Part shown: positions 1-9,035 of the stretch, in pieces
Layout of the letters: each line of letters opens with the position of its first letter
Position numbering within the stretch: position 1 is the first letter of the stretch
Source: Candidatus Thiodiazotropha sp. (ex Epidulcina cf. delphinae)
Lineage (GTDB): Bacteria > Pseudomonadota > Gammaproteobacteria > Chromatiales > Chromatiaceae
DNA length: 62,038 bases
Assembly: GCA_025656455.1 (NCBI GenBank)
Contig: JAHXHS010000031.1
Coordinates: 1 to 62,038 of the forward strand
Direction: 5' to 3'
Position numbers and translations under genes: made by a program
The notes under the pieces: model-generated
Seen by the model: only the letters and a program-made list of their open reading frames with translations
The model's database searches: none
Told to the model about the DNA's origin: nothing

Positions 1-202
1 CAACAAGCGAGTCTTTGATCTCGTGATGCGTTTTGGGACATCCAAGTCCCCTAAACGCACTCGATCTTCGACAGCCTATTCGTGCCCCGGCTGCCCTGCG
101 GCCGTGCCGCTTCGCGCTCCATGGCGTGTAGCGAATGGAGCGTGAGCAAAGCGAACTCCACAATTCATAATTCAAAATTCAACATTCAAAATTAAAAAAC
201 CC
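1..202. other. Window edge, no gene recognised
   Basis: No convincing reading frame is visible here. The stretch ends in an AT-rich run of near-repeats of 'attcaaaattcaacattc' just downstream of the pepN stop codon, which may act as a transcription end, but I see no clear stem and U-tract. Confidence 0.5.
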
Positions 203-2848
203 TTATTCCAAAGACTTGCTGGCGATCTCGAAAACATCACGGGAAAGATCAGCTCGTTCAAGCACCTTTTCAAAGGCGGAACGCATCATTGCCTGACGTT
301 GTTCATCATAACGGCGCCAGCGACTCATGGTGCGCAACATGCGAGCCGCGATTTGTGGATTCAGGGGGTCCAGGGCCAATACTTGCTCGCTGAGAAAATC
401 GTAGCCGGAACCGTCCGCGGCATGGAATCCTGTGATATTGGTGCTGCAGAAGACGCCGATCAGACTCCGCACCTTATTGGGGTTGCGTAACGAAAATGCC
501 GGGTGTCGCATCAATTCCCTCACCCTTTGCAGGGCGCCGGGCAGGCGGGAGTTCGCCTGTACGGAGAACCATTTATCCATCACAAGCGGGTTGTTTTGCC
601 ATTTCGCCTCAAAGGCCGCCAAGGCGCGCTCACGCTCTGGACAGTCGGCATTGACCAGGCATCCGAGTGCGGCCATCACATCCGTCATGTTGTCTGATGT
701 CTCAAATTGCCTCATGCAAAGGGTGTTGATCTCGGGTTCTCGCAACTGCATCAGATATCCAAGCGCCAGATTCTTCAATCGACGACGGGCGATCGAGGCC
801 GAATCGATATCGTAGGGAGCGGTGGTGGTGTTCTGCCGATAGACCCACATCAGGCTCTGACGAAGACGACTGGCCAGGGCGTGTCTCAGCCACTCCCTGA
901 CATGATGGATCGCCTCCACGTCGACGACCTGCATCAGATCACCCAGGGCCGACTCCGAAGGGAGGGTCAATACCTCGCTCAGCAGGGCCTTGTCGGCATC
1001 CTCGTCAGACAGGGCTTCACGAAAGGCATGCACCAATCCTTCGGCCAGATCCAGCGGCTCCCTCCCGCAGTAGGCGGACACCAGTTTCAACAGGGTGCGC
1101 TGAGAAAGGGTTTGCGCGGTATTCCAACGATTGAAATCGTCCGTATCCCTGGCCATCAGAAACATCAGCTCTTGATCGTCGGCGGGATAACTCAGCCTTA
1201 CCGGTGCGGAGAAACCCCGCAGCAGGGAGGGCACCGGCCTCTCCCGCAAACCGGTGAAGTGAAACACTTGATGCGATTCGCGCAGCTCCAGCAGCCGGCG
1301 GGTGCCCTGGGGCTTTGCCTCATCCTGCAACTGTAAGGGAAGCTCTCTGCCCTCACTGTTCAGCAGGACGATGCTGATTGGGATATGAAAGGGCTTTTTC
1401 TCCTTCTGCCCTGGGGTATCCGGACAGTGCTGTGAGAAGCGGAGACGGTAAATTCCCTGCTCTGCCTCATAAACGGCCTCTACATCGACCACCGGCGTGC
1501 CTGACTGACTGTACCAGAGACGAAACTGATCGAGATCCCGGCCGCTGGCGTCCTCCATGCATTTGACAAAATCATCGGTGGTCACCGCCTCTCCGTCGTG
1601 GCGTCGGAAATAGAGATCGGTGGCCTTACGATAGCGCTCGGGACCGAGCAGGTTGGCTTGCATGCGCACCACCTCTGCCCCTTTTTCGTAGACCGTCACG
1701 GTATAGAAGTTGTTGATCTCCATGTAACTCTCAGGCCGTACCGGATGGGCCATGGGCCCTGCATCCTCGGCGAACTGATGGCTGCGCAACAGGCGCACAT
1801 CCTCGATGCGCTTGACCCCGCGGGAACCCATCTCGGCCGAGAACTCCTGATCGCGAAACACCGTCAGCCCCTCTTTGAGACTGAGCTGAAACCAGTCACG
1901 GCAGGTGATGCGATTACCGGTCCAGTTATGAAAGTATTCGTGGGCGATCACCCCTTCGACGCTCTGAAAATCCCTATCGGTGGCGGTATCGGGACGGGCC
2001 AATACGAACTTGGCGTTGAACAGGTTGAGACCCTTGTTCTCCATCGCCCCCATGTTGAAATCGTTGACCGCCACGATCATGTAAATATCCAGATCGTATT
2101 CGCACCCGTAGCGCCGCTCATCCCAGGCCATGGCCTGTTTCAAGGAGTGCATGGCGTGATCGCACTTGTCGATATTCTCCGGTTCCACATAGATGCGCAG
2201 GTCGACCTGCCGACCCGACTGGGTGGTATAGCTGTCCTGCTGAAAGCGCAGATCGCCCGCAACCAGGGCAAACAGGTAACAGGGCTTTGGAAAAGGGTCA
2301 TCCCAACGCACCTGGTGGCGTCCGTCGGCCAGTTCTCTCTCCTCGATGAGATTGCCGTTGGAGAGCAACACGGGATAGCGCTTCTTGTCGGCAATGACGG
2401 TGGTCGAAAAAAGGGCCATTACATCAGGCCGGTCGGGATAGTAGGTGATGCGCCGGAACCCTTCCGCCTCGCACTGGGTGCAGTAGATCCCGGCTGAGAG
2501 GTATAGCCCTTCAAGGGCGGTGTTTTTCTGCGGTTCGATCCCGACCCGTGTCAACAGGCTGAAATCAGCGGGTGCCGCGGCAATGGTCAGGGCGTGATCA
2601 TCGACCTGATACTCATGATCCTGGAGCGCGCGGCCATCCAGCTCCACAGCCAGGAGACGCAACTGTTCTCCATCCAGTTGGAACGGTGGATCGGACAAGC
2701 CGCAAGCCGGATTTCTCCGCACCCGTAAACGCGCCGTGACCAGGGTGACCTCATCCTGTAGCTCAAAGGTCAGCGCCACGCGATCGATCAAATAGCTCGG
2801 CGGGCGGTAGTCTTTCAGATAAATGGTCTTAGCGCTCTCGGTTCGCAT
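203..2848 (-). CDS. pepN: Aminopeptidase N (M1 family)
   Basis: Cytoplasmic zinc aminopeptidase that removes N-terminal residues from peptides in protein turnover. The 881 residues match the usual length of bacterial PepN. The M1 exopeptidase motif GAMENKG lies near residue 268, followed by the zinc site HEYFHNW (HExxH-type variant HEYFH) near residue 303 and the distal Glu in LKEGLTVFRDQEF. The C-terminal half is the all-helical PepN-type domain. The gene stands alone, with non-coding repeat-bearing sequence on both sides. The start MRTESAKTIYLKDY is the natural one for the family, where the conserved region begins with a short lead into 'YLKDYRPP'. Confidence 0.96.
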   Translation of the reverse strand: MRTESAKTIYLKDYRPPSYLIDRVALTFELQDEVTLVTARLRVRRNPACGLSDPPFQLDGEQLRLLAVELDGRALQDHEYQVDDHALTIAAAPADFSLLTRVGIEPQKNTALEGLYLSAGIYCTQCEAEGFRRITYYPDRPDVMALFSTTVIADKKRYPVLLSNGNLIEERELADGRHQVRWDDPFPKPCYLFALVAGDLRFQQDSYTTQSGRQVDLRIYVEPENIDKCDHAMHSLKQAMAWDERRYGCEYDLDIYMIVAVNDFNMGAMENKGLNLFNAKFVLARPDTATDRDFQSVEGVIAHEYFHNWTGNRITCRDWFQLSLKEGLTVFRDQEFSAEMGSRGVKRIEDVRLLRSHQFAEDAGPMAHPVRPESYMEINNFYTVTVYEKGAEVVRMQANLLGPERYRKATDLYFRRHDGEAVTTDDFVKCMEDASGRDLDQFRLWYSQSGTPVVDVEAVYEAEQGIYRLRFSQHCPDTPGQKEKKPFHIPISIVLLNSEGRELPLQLQDEAKPQGTRRLLELRESHQVFHFTGLRERPVPSLLRGFSAPVRLSYPADDQELMFLMARDTDDFNRWNTAQTLSQRTLLKLVSAYCGREPLDLAEGLVHAFREALSDEDADKALLSEVLTLPSESALGDLMQVVDVEAIHHVREWLRHALASRLRQSLMWVYRQNTTTAPYDIDSASIARRRLKNLALGYLMQLREPEINTLCMRQFETSDNMTDVMAALGCLVNADCPERERALAAFEAKWQNNPLVMDKWFSVQANSRLPGALQRVRELMRHPAFSLRNPNKVRSLIGVFCSTNITGFHAADGSGYDFLSEQVLALDPLNPQIAARMLRTMSRWRRYDEQRQAMMRSAFEKVLERADLSRDVFEIASKSLE

Positions 2849-3400
2849 CGGTTTTCCTATCCTGAACAGGGTGTCGTCAGAACTCCGTCGAAAGCACAGG
2901 GGGACATCTCCAGGGTCGTTCTGAATCGACTTCGCAACAGTCTAATGGCGCAGGCGCAGGCGATGCAATCATCCACCTCCCGCGGCGCGGGTAGCATGGC
3001 GATCTTGGCGAGAGTCTCTTTTCCTCTTGGCGCTTCCCCACATCGAGTGGGTGGAAAAAGTACAACACGACTCACAGTCATCGAATAGGGCCGTTAACTG
3101 GCCGCCAAATGAACGCCAATCAACGCGAATGGTTTCACCATCTATACAGCACCTGACCATCCGGCTGGCAATCGATCAGGTTGCTGGAACCTGTGGATCC
3201 CGGAAACCATCCCATAAACCGCCTTGGTCCGGTAACTAGCAAGCCAGTGGTTTGCCTAGCTTAAACGATATGCCGTCAACGTAGCACTCGCATCGCTCTG
3301 CTGCTAGGATATATACCAAATATCTGATTCAATTTTTCTCCGCTTTACAAGTGGTTAGGTATATCTTGAATCCTGACAAACCATCGAGGAAGGCTGTTTT
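2849..3400. other. Intergenic region with degenerate repeat fragments
   Basis: No gene is seen in about 550 bases between pepN and grxC. It holds fragments of the window's dispersed repeats: 'cttggcgagagtctctttt' around 3004-3025 and 'gaacgccaatcaacgcgaat' around 3112-3131. Both resemble parts of the 370-bp tandem unit at 4621. The last 100 bases before 3401 are AT-rich and probably hold the grxC promoter, which I could not fix precisely. Confidence 0.5.
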
Positions 3401-3664
3401 ATGCCACATGTCGTCATGTATTCGACCGCTATCTGTCCCTACTGCGTTCGGGCCAAGCATCTGCTGGAGAGAAAAGGGGTCGCATTCGATGAGATCCGCA
3501 TCGATCACGACCACCAAACCGTGCAGGAAATGACGCACCGCAGCAACCGCCATACCGTACCACAAATATTCATCGACGATTATCATGTAGGCGGATACGA
3601 TGACTTGGCTTCATTGGAGATGTCAGGGCGACTCGATGCCCTGCTGGGTATCGCGAACGAATGA
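3401..3664 (+). CDS. grxC: Glutaredoxin 3 (GrxC type)
   Basis: Small cytoplasmic thiol-disulfide oxidoreductase that uses glutathione to reduce protein disulfides. The 87-residue protein has the dithiol active site CPYC at residues 12-15, the cis-proline motif TVPQIF near residue 50 and the GSH-binding GGYDD near residue 62. These are the hallmarks of class I glutaredoxins of the GrxC type. The stop codon overlaps the start of hslR (ATGA at 3661), so the two are almost certainly co-transcribed. Confidence 0.95.
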   Translation: MPHVVMYSTAICPYCVRAKHLLERKGVAFDEIRIDHDHQTVQEMTHRSNRHTVPQIFIDDYHVGGYDDLASLEMSGRLDALLGIANE

Positions 3665-4071
3665 ACCAGCCGCTGGAAAAAGAGCCGCAAAAGGTCCGCC
3701 TCGATAAGTGGCTATGGGCAGCCCGTTTCTTCAAGACACGCCAGATTGCTACGGAGGCGATCAACGGCGGCAAGGTTCACCTCAACGGTCAGCGGACAAA
3801 ACCAGGCAAGGAGATCAAGGTAGGATCCCGTCTGCGCATCCACAAGGGAGCCTTGGAATGGGATATCGTGGTGCGGATATTGGCGACAAAGAGAAGACCG
3901 GCCGTCGAGGCACGCGAATTCTATGAAGAGACGCCGGAGAGCATGGAACGGCGCGAGAAATTAAGCGAGGCACTGCGGCTGGAGCGCGCCCTCTCTCCAC
4001 GCCGGGTTCAAGGAAGACCTAACAAGAAGGAGAGACGCATGATCCACCGCTTCACCGCGAAAACCGAATAG
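3661..4071 (+). CDS. hslR: Heat shock protein 15 (S4 RNA-binding)
   Basis: Ribosome-associated protein of the Hsp15 family, known to bind free 50S subunits carrying nascent chains during recycling of stalled ribosomes. The S4 domain occupies about residues 10-70 (VRLDKWLWAARFFKTR and GGKVHLNGQ), followed by a basic tail rich in Arg and Lys. At 136 residues it has the normal length. It overlaps grxC by four bases (ATGA), and the next gene begins seven bases after its stop. Confidence 0.93.
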   Translation: MNQPLEKEPQKVRLDKWLWAARFFKTRQIATEAINGGKVHLNGQRTKPGKEIKVGSRLRIHKGALEWDIVVRILATKRRPAVEAREFYEETPESMERREKLSEALRLERALSPRRVQGRPNKKERRMIHRFTAKTE

Positions 4072-4077
4072 AGCCCC

Positions 4078-4530
4078 ATGGACCAGGATACCTTCCGCCG
4101 AACCTATCGAGAGATGAACGAGCGCATTTGCGCCTATGAGAAGAGTCTGCTGTCTCGTCACTGCGACTGTTCGCAAGCGAAGAAGCTCTGTATCGCAGAG
4201 CGGGAGGGGGTCCACTGTATTTCCGATGAGGCCCAGGAACAGTGTCTCGAACTCCTCGATACCCTGCGCCACCAGGCCCGTTTCGCATTGAAATCCAATA
4301 ATGACAACGAGGTCCTTCCCCATGGCAAGGCGATGCGCCTGCAAGTCGGAGGGCTGCGCGGACTCTTCTCCGCCCTCCACCCGGATAAGCCGGCGCCGGA
4401 CTGTATCGAAGATATCTACGGCCTGATCAATCAGGCAATAGAGGTCTATGGGGGACTGGAGAGCTTCCCCTATCAGACCCTGATCCAACAGGTTTCGGCG
4501 TATAAGGGCAGACAGCAAGGCAAACGCTGA
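4078..4530 (+). CDS. Cysteine-rich conserved hypothetical protein
   Basis: I do not recognise this 150-residue soluble protein. It is helical and contains seven cysteines in its first half and centre (ERIC, HCDCSQAKKLC, VHC, EQC) plus one near PDC. The spacing CxC-x6-C could hold a metal or form disulfides. It follows hslR by 6 bases and is probably in the same operon. There is no signal peptide or membrane segment. Codon use resembles the neighbours, so it looks like a resident gene. Confidence 0.7.
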   Translation: MDQDTFRRTYREMNERICAYEKSLLSRHCDCSQAKKLCIAEREGVHCISDEAQEQCLELLDTLRHQARFALKSNNDNEVLPHGKAMRLQVGGLRGLFSALHPDKPAPDCIEDIYGLINQAIEVYGGLESFPYQTLIQQVSAYKGRQQGKR

Positions 4531-4620
4531 AGAAAATGGCTCTTCCCTTGATCGGGTGGGTAGATCCTACCAATCACAACAATTCAGTTCGCCGACTCAG
4601 GATTGATTGTCCGCGAATGA

Positions 4621-5724
4621 ACGCAAATTAACGCGAATGCGAATTTCCCGTCCTGCACGACGCCTTGATGGTTTTCAATCACTGGCCAGGCAAGCACTAT
4701 TTCTCTCGCCAAGCTCGCTAAGTGCGCCAAGAAAACATTGTCTGGGAATCCTTTGCGGGCTTAGCGATCTTTGCGAGAGTCTCTTTTCGTCATAAGGTCT
4801 CAGCGAGGCATCCGTATCGCGCTCCCCGCCTGGACCGGCCACCCGGCTGTACGCCGGCGCGCCGCAGTCGCTTCGTGTCACGCCGCCCAAGGCGGTGATT
4901 GACGGGTTCAGTGCCACTCAGTAAAGCGTCCCTCTCATCACCCATTCAAATCCCAGGTAATTTTGCGTGGATGTCTGTTTAGTGACGCGAACGCAAATTA
5001 ACGCGAATGCGAATTTCCCGTCCTGCACGACGCCTTGATGGTTTTCAATCACTGGCCAGACAGGCACTATTTTTCTCGCCAAGCTCGCTAAGTGCGCCAA
5101 GAAAACATTGTCTGGGAATCCTTTGCGGGCTTAGCGATCTTTGCGAGAGTCTCTTTTCGTCATAAGGTCTCAGCGAGGCATCCGTATCGCGCTCCCCGCC
5201 TGGACCGGCCACCCGGCTGTACGCCGGCGCGCCGCAGTCGCTTCGTGTCACGCCGCCCAAGGCGGTGATTGACGGGTTCAGTGCCACTCAGTAAAGCGTC
5301 CCTCTCATCACCCATTCAAATCCCAGGTAATTTTGCGTGGATGTCTGTTTAGTGACGCGAACGCAAATTAACGCGAATGCGAATTTCCCGTCCTGCACGA
5401 CGCCTTGATGGTTTTCAATCACTGGCCAGGCAGGCACTATTTCTCTCGCCAAGCTCGCTAAGTGCGCCAAGAAGACATTGTCTGGGAATCCTTTGCGGGC
5501 TTTGCGATCTTTGCGAGAGTCTCTTTTCGTCATAAGGTCTCAGCGAGGCATCCGTATCGCGCTCCCCGCCTGGACCGGCCACCCGGCTGTACGCCGGCGC
5601 GCCGCAGTCGCTTCGTGTCACGCCGCCCAAGGCGGTGATTGACGGGTTCAGTGCCACTCAGTAAAGCGTCCCTCTCATCACCCATTCAAATCCCAGGTAA
5701 TTTTGCGTGGATGTCTGTTTAGTG
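4621..5724. repeat. Three tandem copies of a 370-bp unit
   Basis: Units begin at 4621, 4991 and 5361 (each with 'acgcaaattaacgcgaatgc'), giving an exact 370-bp period; the third ends near 5724. The copies differ at only a handful of positions (for example 'ccaggcaagc', 'ccagacaggc', 'ccaggcaggc'), so the expansion is recent. Each unit contains 'cttagcgatctttgcgagagtc', part of the dispersed palindromic family, and 'ctcatcacccattcaaatcccaggtaatttt'. A degenerate form of the latter occurs at 31795-31835 in inverse orientation. An 80-codon open frame recurs in every unit on the minus strand, but I regard it as chance. Confidence 0.9.
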
Positions 5725-6021
5725 TCTTAGTGTTCCGGTTTAGTGCTGTTTAGTGTTTAGATTTAGAAATAGCAGTGGCAACGGTGGTTCAGACCAATGG
5801 CCATCGCCAGTGTGAATAATAGTCAGCCCTGAGGGAGAGAAGGCAGGCGACGGATCCGGATAAGTCCATTTGCGTTAATTAGCGTTCATTTGCGGACTAA
5901 TGTTGCTCGATTGCGCAGCTACGTGACACCCCCATTGAGTCAGCTAGCCGCTCCGCGTCAACCTGGCCTACAACTTTTTTCACCCCCTCGAATGAAAGAA
6001 GAGCCGAAAAATAAGCGGGAT
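5725..6021. other. Intergenic region downstream of dsrS
   Basis: No gene is seen. It contains 'gttaattagcgttcatttgcgg' (5874-5895), similar to fragments at 3112 and 57485, and 'cgcagctacgtgacacc' (5916-5932). The latter recurs in inverted form at 31733. No clear rho-independent terminator for the dsr operon was found. Confidence 0.4.
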
Positions 6022-7125
6022 TCAGCCTTGCAAGACTGCGAGTTGCTCCCTCAACACCTTGAAGACAGGTTCGAGTTTCCGGCACATCAGACTGCCTATC
6101 GCATCGCTCTTGCTGAATACCGGCCTGACCACCCCATAACCGAGACCGGACAGCAGATAGAGGGCGCGCAGTTCCGCTTCTCGATGGCTGACCATACGGC
6201 GACATGTCTCGAATGACTCGCTATCCAATGATCCGGCTTCCGCCAACAGCTCATCCAGGGTCTGGTCGGGAGCGCCGGCCGGCCTGAGCAAGCTTAAGTT
6301 GTCGCGGAGCAGATCCAGCAGCAGGGTTACCACATCCTGGTTCGCCGGCTTTTCCATGACCTGGCCTACCGTGACAAGAAACCCCTGGCCCGACGATGAG
6401 CTGATGCGCAATAGCAGGCGTGCGAATGGATTGCCTGTCGAAGCGAGCGCCTGCAGATCCGACAGCTCACGATCTGACATTTGCCTGGCGGGCCAGGTTT
6501 CAGGCAGATCATCAGGCATTGCGGCGAGAAAACCGAGATAGTAGGCCGGCTTGCGCTGACAACGCTTCCATAAACCGGCCCTCTCCTCATCGCTGATCAA
6601 ACCCGGCTGCAGAACCAGTCTCAGACTCTCGATAATCCGCATCGGCTCGGATTCAAAGGGCAGGTAGTCGATGAGATAGCTTGCCAGTTCGGGCCCCATC
6701 TCCCCCTTCACCACCTGGGGGTTGCCGAGCATCCGCCTGGCATTGCCAGGATTCTGGCCTGTCCACCAGGCGCGGCGCGCCAGTTCGTCGGTCAAACCCT
6801 TGGCGCTGGTGAAGGCAACCACGGCTTCGGGCTCGCCCAGCAACAGCAGTTGCTCGAGATGCTCGTCACGGGCCTGCCCCATGCGGCTCCAGCGATTTAG
6901 AAAGACGGGATAGCCGCCGGGAAAACCCAACACCTGCCCTGAGAGGAGTTCCCGTATCTTACGCAGGTAGCGATCGTCACGACAGTTCGGATTCAGCACG
7001 ATCCTGGCCTCTCCCTTGTCGGAGAGCGCAAACAGGGTCATCGAGGATTCGTCAATGCGTATCGCCTGGGGATGGTTCGCCAGCAACACATTCAAGCGCA
7101 GTGCATCTTCGCTCGAAAGCTCCAT
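6022..7125 (-). CDS. dsrS: DsrS, last gene of the dsr operon
   Basis: Soluble cytoplasmic protein of about 367 residues that closes the dsr operon, as in Allochromatium vinosum where dsrS follows dsrR. It has no recognisable enzyme motif; it is mainly helical, with many Leu-rich stretches and no membrane segments. Assignment rests on position, direction, size and general character. It lies 37 bases after dsrR, so co-transcription is likely. In A. vinosum its loss has a mild effect and its precise role is unsettled. Confidence 0.8.
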   Translation of the reverse strand: MELSSEDALRLNVLLANHPQAIRIDESSMTLFALSDKGEARIVLNPNCRDDRYLRKIRELLSGQVLGFPGGYPVFLNRWSRMGQARDEHLEQLLLLGEPEAVVAFTSAKGLTDELARRAWWTGQNPGNARRMLGNPQVVKGEMGPELASYLIDYLPFESEPMRIIESLRLVLQPGLISDEERAGLWKRCQRKPAYYLGFLAAMPDDLPETWPARQMSDRELSDLQALASTGNPFARLLLRISSSSGQGFLVTVGQVMEKPANQDVVTLLLDLLRDNLSLLRPAGAPDQTLDELLAEAGSLDSESFETCRRMVSHREAELRALYLLSGLGYGVVRPVFSKSDAIGSLMCRKLEPVFKVLREQLAVLQG

Positions 7126-7162
7126 CTCAGACGCAGCGTATCATCACACTTGTGGACTGGAA

Positions 7163-7483
7163 CTACTGAACCGGCTCTTTGGGCGGCGAATAATTGCTGT
7201 CTTTGGGATTGATAAAGATAAACTGGCTTTCACCGTCATCCAGTTCGGTAAAGTCCATGGTGGTCTCGTCGAGCAGCGAGAAGTACTCTGGCTCCATGAT
7301 CACCTGAACCCCCTCGGAATCGAACTGGATATCGTCATCCTTGGTGTCATCGAACCCCATCAGGTAGTCGAAGCTGCCATCCTCTTTCCGTTGCGCGGCA
7401 AAACGCAAGGCCATGCCTTCAGTGCCACCCATCTTGGCTGCCTGTTGTATCTGTTGCGCTGCTCGAGGTGTAATTCTAAACAT
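7163..7483 (-). CDS. dsrR: DsrR, IscA-like protein lacking Cys ligands
   Basis: A 106-residue A-type scaffold-fold protein beginning FRITPRAAQQIQQAAK. Unlike IscA or ErpA it contains no cysteine at all, so it cannot carry the usual Fe-S cluster. This is the known hallmark of DsrR, which in A. vinosum affects production of DsrAB. The region where IscA has its first Cys reads FAAQRKEDG. The C-terminal CGC motif is absent and replaced by an acidic stretch. A ribosome-binding site (AGGTGA) precedes the ATG. It lies between dsrN and dsrS. Confidence 0.92.
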   Translation of the reverse strand: MFRITPRAAQQIQQAAKMGGTEGMALRFAAQRKEDGSFDYLMGFDDTKDDDIQFDSEGVQVIMEPEYFSLLDETTMDFTELDDGESQFIFINPKDSNYSPPKEPVQ

Positions 7484-7519
7484 CTGTCACCTGATATAGT
7501 ATCGCGTGTAAAATTAACA

Positions 7520-8911
7520 CTAGGCCCCTTGTTTACAGGCATTGACCTGCGCCACAAAACGCCCCACCCAGTTATTCCCGCCCACACTTCGCATGTGAGT
7601 ATAGCTTGCCAACAGGTTCTTATAGACGTAGCCGTCGTATCGTCCGTCTATACCCGTTCCCCGCATCACTTCGTAAGCAAATCGCTGTTGATCGCCTTCC
7701 AAGCCGACCAGGGAAGAGTAGTGAAATTCATGGGCATGGATCACCTCTGACGAGGACTCTTCCCGCAAATCGGGCCAAGGCCCCCTGCCTGTGTCGCGCA
7801 AGCGGACATATCCCCTTCCCTGCGGTTTGTCGTGCATCAGAGTGTCCGCTGGAATGACGCCGACCATGCTACATTTTTTCCCTTGCCAGGTTAGGGTCCT
7901 GGTCAAGTACATCAGCCCGCCGCATTCGGCATATACCGGACCGCCCCGTTCGATGTAGTCGGCAACGGCCTGGCGCATGGCGACGTTGGCCTCTAATGCC
8001 TCCATCGCTGTTTCGGGAAACCCTCCCCCTAAAAATAGTCCATCTATTTCAGGAAGTCGCGCATCCTTCAGGGTATCCACGCCAACCAATTCCACACCGA
8101 GTGAGCGAAATCTGTCAAGGTCGTCCGGGTAGTAGAAGCCGAAGGCCCGATCCCGGGCAATGCCGATCCTCAACCGATAGGGCGGCGGCGAATCGTGGAC
8201 GGCCTCGCTGGAGCGGCTCTCGGGGAGGGGTGACTTGGCAGCGATTTCAATGACACGCTGCAGATCGATATGCTGGCGTATGTTCTCCGCCAAACGGGCG
8301 ATGACGGCTTCTGATGAACTGCCTTCATTGCTGGGTATCAATCCCAGATGACGCTCAGCTATCCGCAGCCTGTCGTCAGCCTGCACCGCTCCCAAGACCG
8401 GGATATCGGTATAGTGCTCGACAACCTGGATAAGCTTCGATTGATGCCTGGCGCCCCCCACTTGGTTAAGGATCACTCCGGCTATCTCGATTTGCCGATC
8501 AAACGCCTGATAACCCAATAACAGGGGGGCGATGCCCCGGGTCATACCCCGACAATTGATCACCAGCACGACCGGTATCTTCAAAAATGCCGCCATCGCC
8601 GCATTGCTGTTCGATCCTTCGATATCCAAGCCATCGAACAGCCCCTTATTGCCCTCTATCAGGGCCATCGCTTTACCCGAGAGATTTGAGGTATAGCTGT
8701 GGAGAATCTCTTCTCGGCTCTGGGTATAAAAATCGAGGTTATAACAAACCCGCCCGGCGGCGGCCGAGAGCCAGAGCGGATCGATGTAATCGGGCCCCTT
8801 CTTGAACGGCTGCAACAGGATGCCCTTCTCAACCAGAGCCCTGACGAGGCCGATGGAGAGGGTGGTCTTGCCGGAAGATTTATGAGCAGCGGAAATATAG
8901 ATAGCGGACAC
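7520..8911 (-). CDS. dsrN: DsrN, siroheme amidase-like (CbiA family)
   Basis: Glutamine-dependent amidotransferase related to cobyrinic acid a,c-diamide synthase. In sulfur oxidisers it is thought to amidate siroheme to siroamide for DsrAB. The N-terminal ATPase-like domain begins with the P-loop-type SSGKTTLSIGLVRAL near residue 12. The C-terminal class I GATase domain has FLGGGFPE, the nucleophile Cys in YAECGGLMYL near residue 330 and HAHEFHYSSL near residue 400. The start is GTG at 8911; its ribosome-binding site is weak. The length of 463 is normal. It sits between dsrP and dsrR. Confidence 0.93.
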   Translation of the reverse strand: MSAIYISAAHKSSGKTTLSIGLVRALVEKGILLQPFKKGPDYIDPLWLSAAAGRVCYNLDFYTQSREEILHSYTSNLSGKAMALIEGNKGLFDGLDIEGSNSNAAMAAFLKIPVVLVINCRGMTRGIAPLLLGYQAFDRQIEIAGVILNQVGGARHQSKLIQVVEHYTDIPVLGAVQADDRLRIAERHLGLIPSNEGSSSEAVIARLAENIRQHIDLQRVIEIAAKSPLPESRSSEAVHDSPPPYRLRIGIARDRAFGFYYPDDLDRFRSLGVELVGVDTLKDARLPEIDGLFLGGGFPETAMEALEANVAMRQAVADYIERGGPVYAECGGLMYLTRTLTWQGKKCSMVGVIPADTLMHDKPQGRGYVRLRDTGRGPWPDLREESSSEVIHAHEFHYSSLVGLEGDQQRFAYEVMRGTGIDGRYDGYVYKNLLASYTHMRSVGGNNWVGRFVAQVNACKQGA

Positions 8912-9035
8912 CGGAATCCATCCATATCGTCTTCAAGGAGGGCGAGTCAGCCCTATCATAGGCTGACTTGAGCGTAGAATAAACGACATTCAGCGCCTCA
9001 AGAATGGATCAGTCCGTGCCGTTTGTCAGGATTTG

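Noticed and set aside
4675..5657. Repeated 80-codon minus-strand frame in each 370-bp unit
   Set aside because: It is low in gene-like features, has no start signal, and exists only because the unit is repeated.
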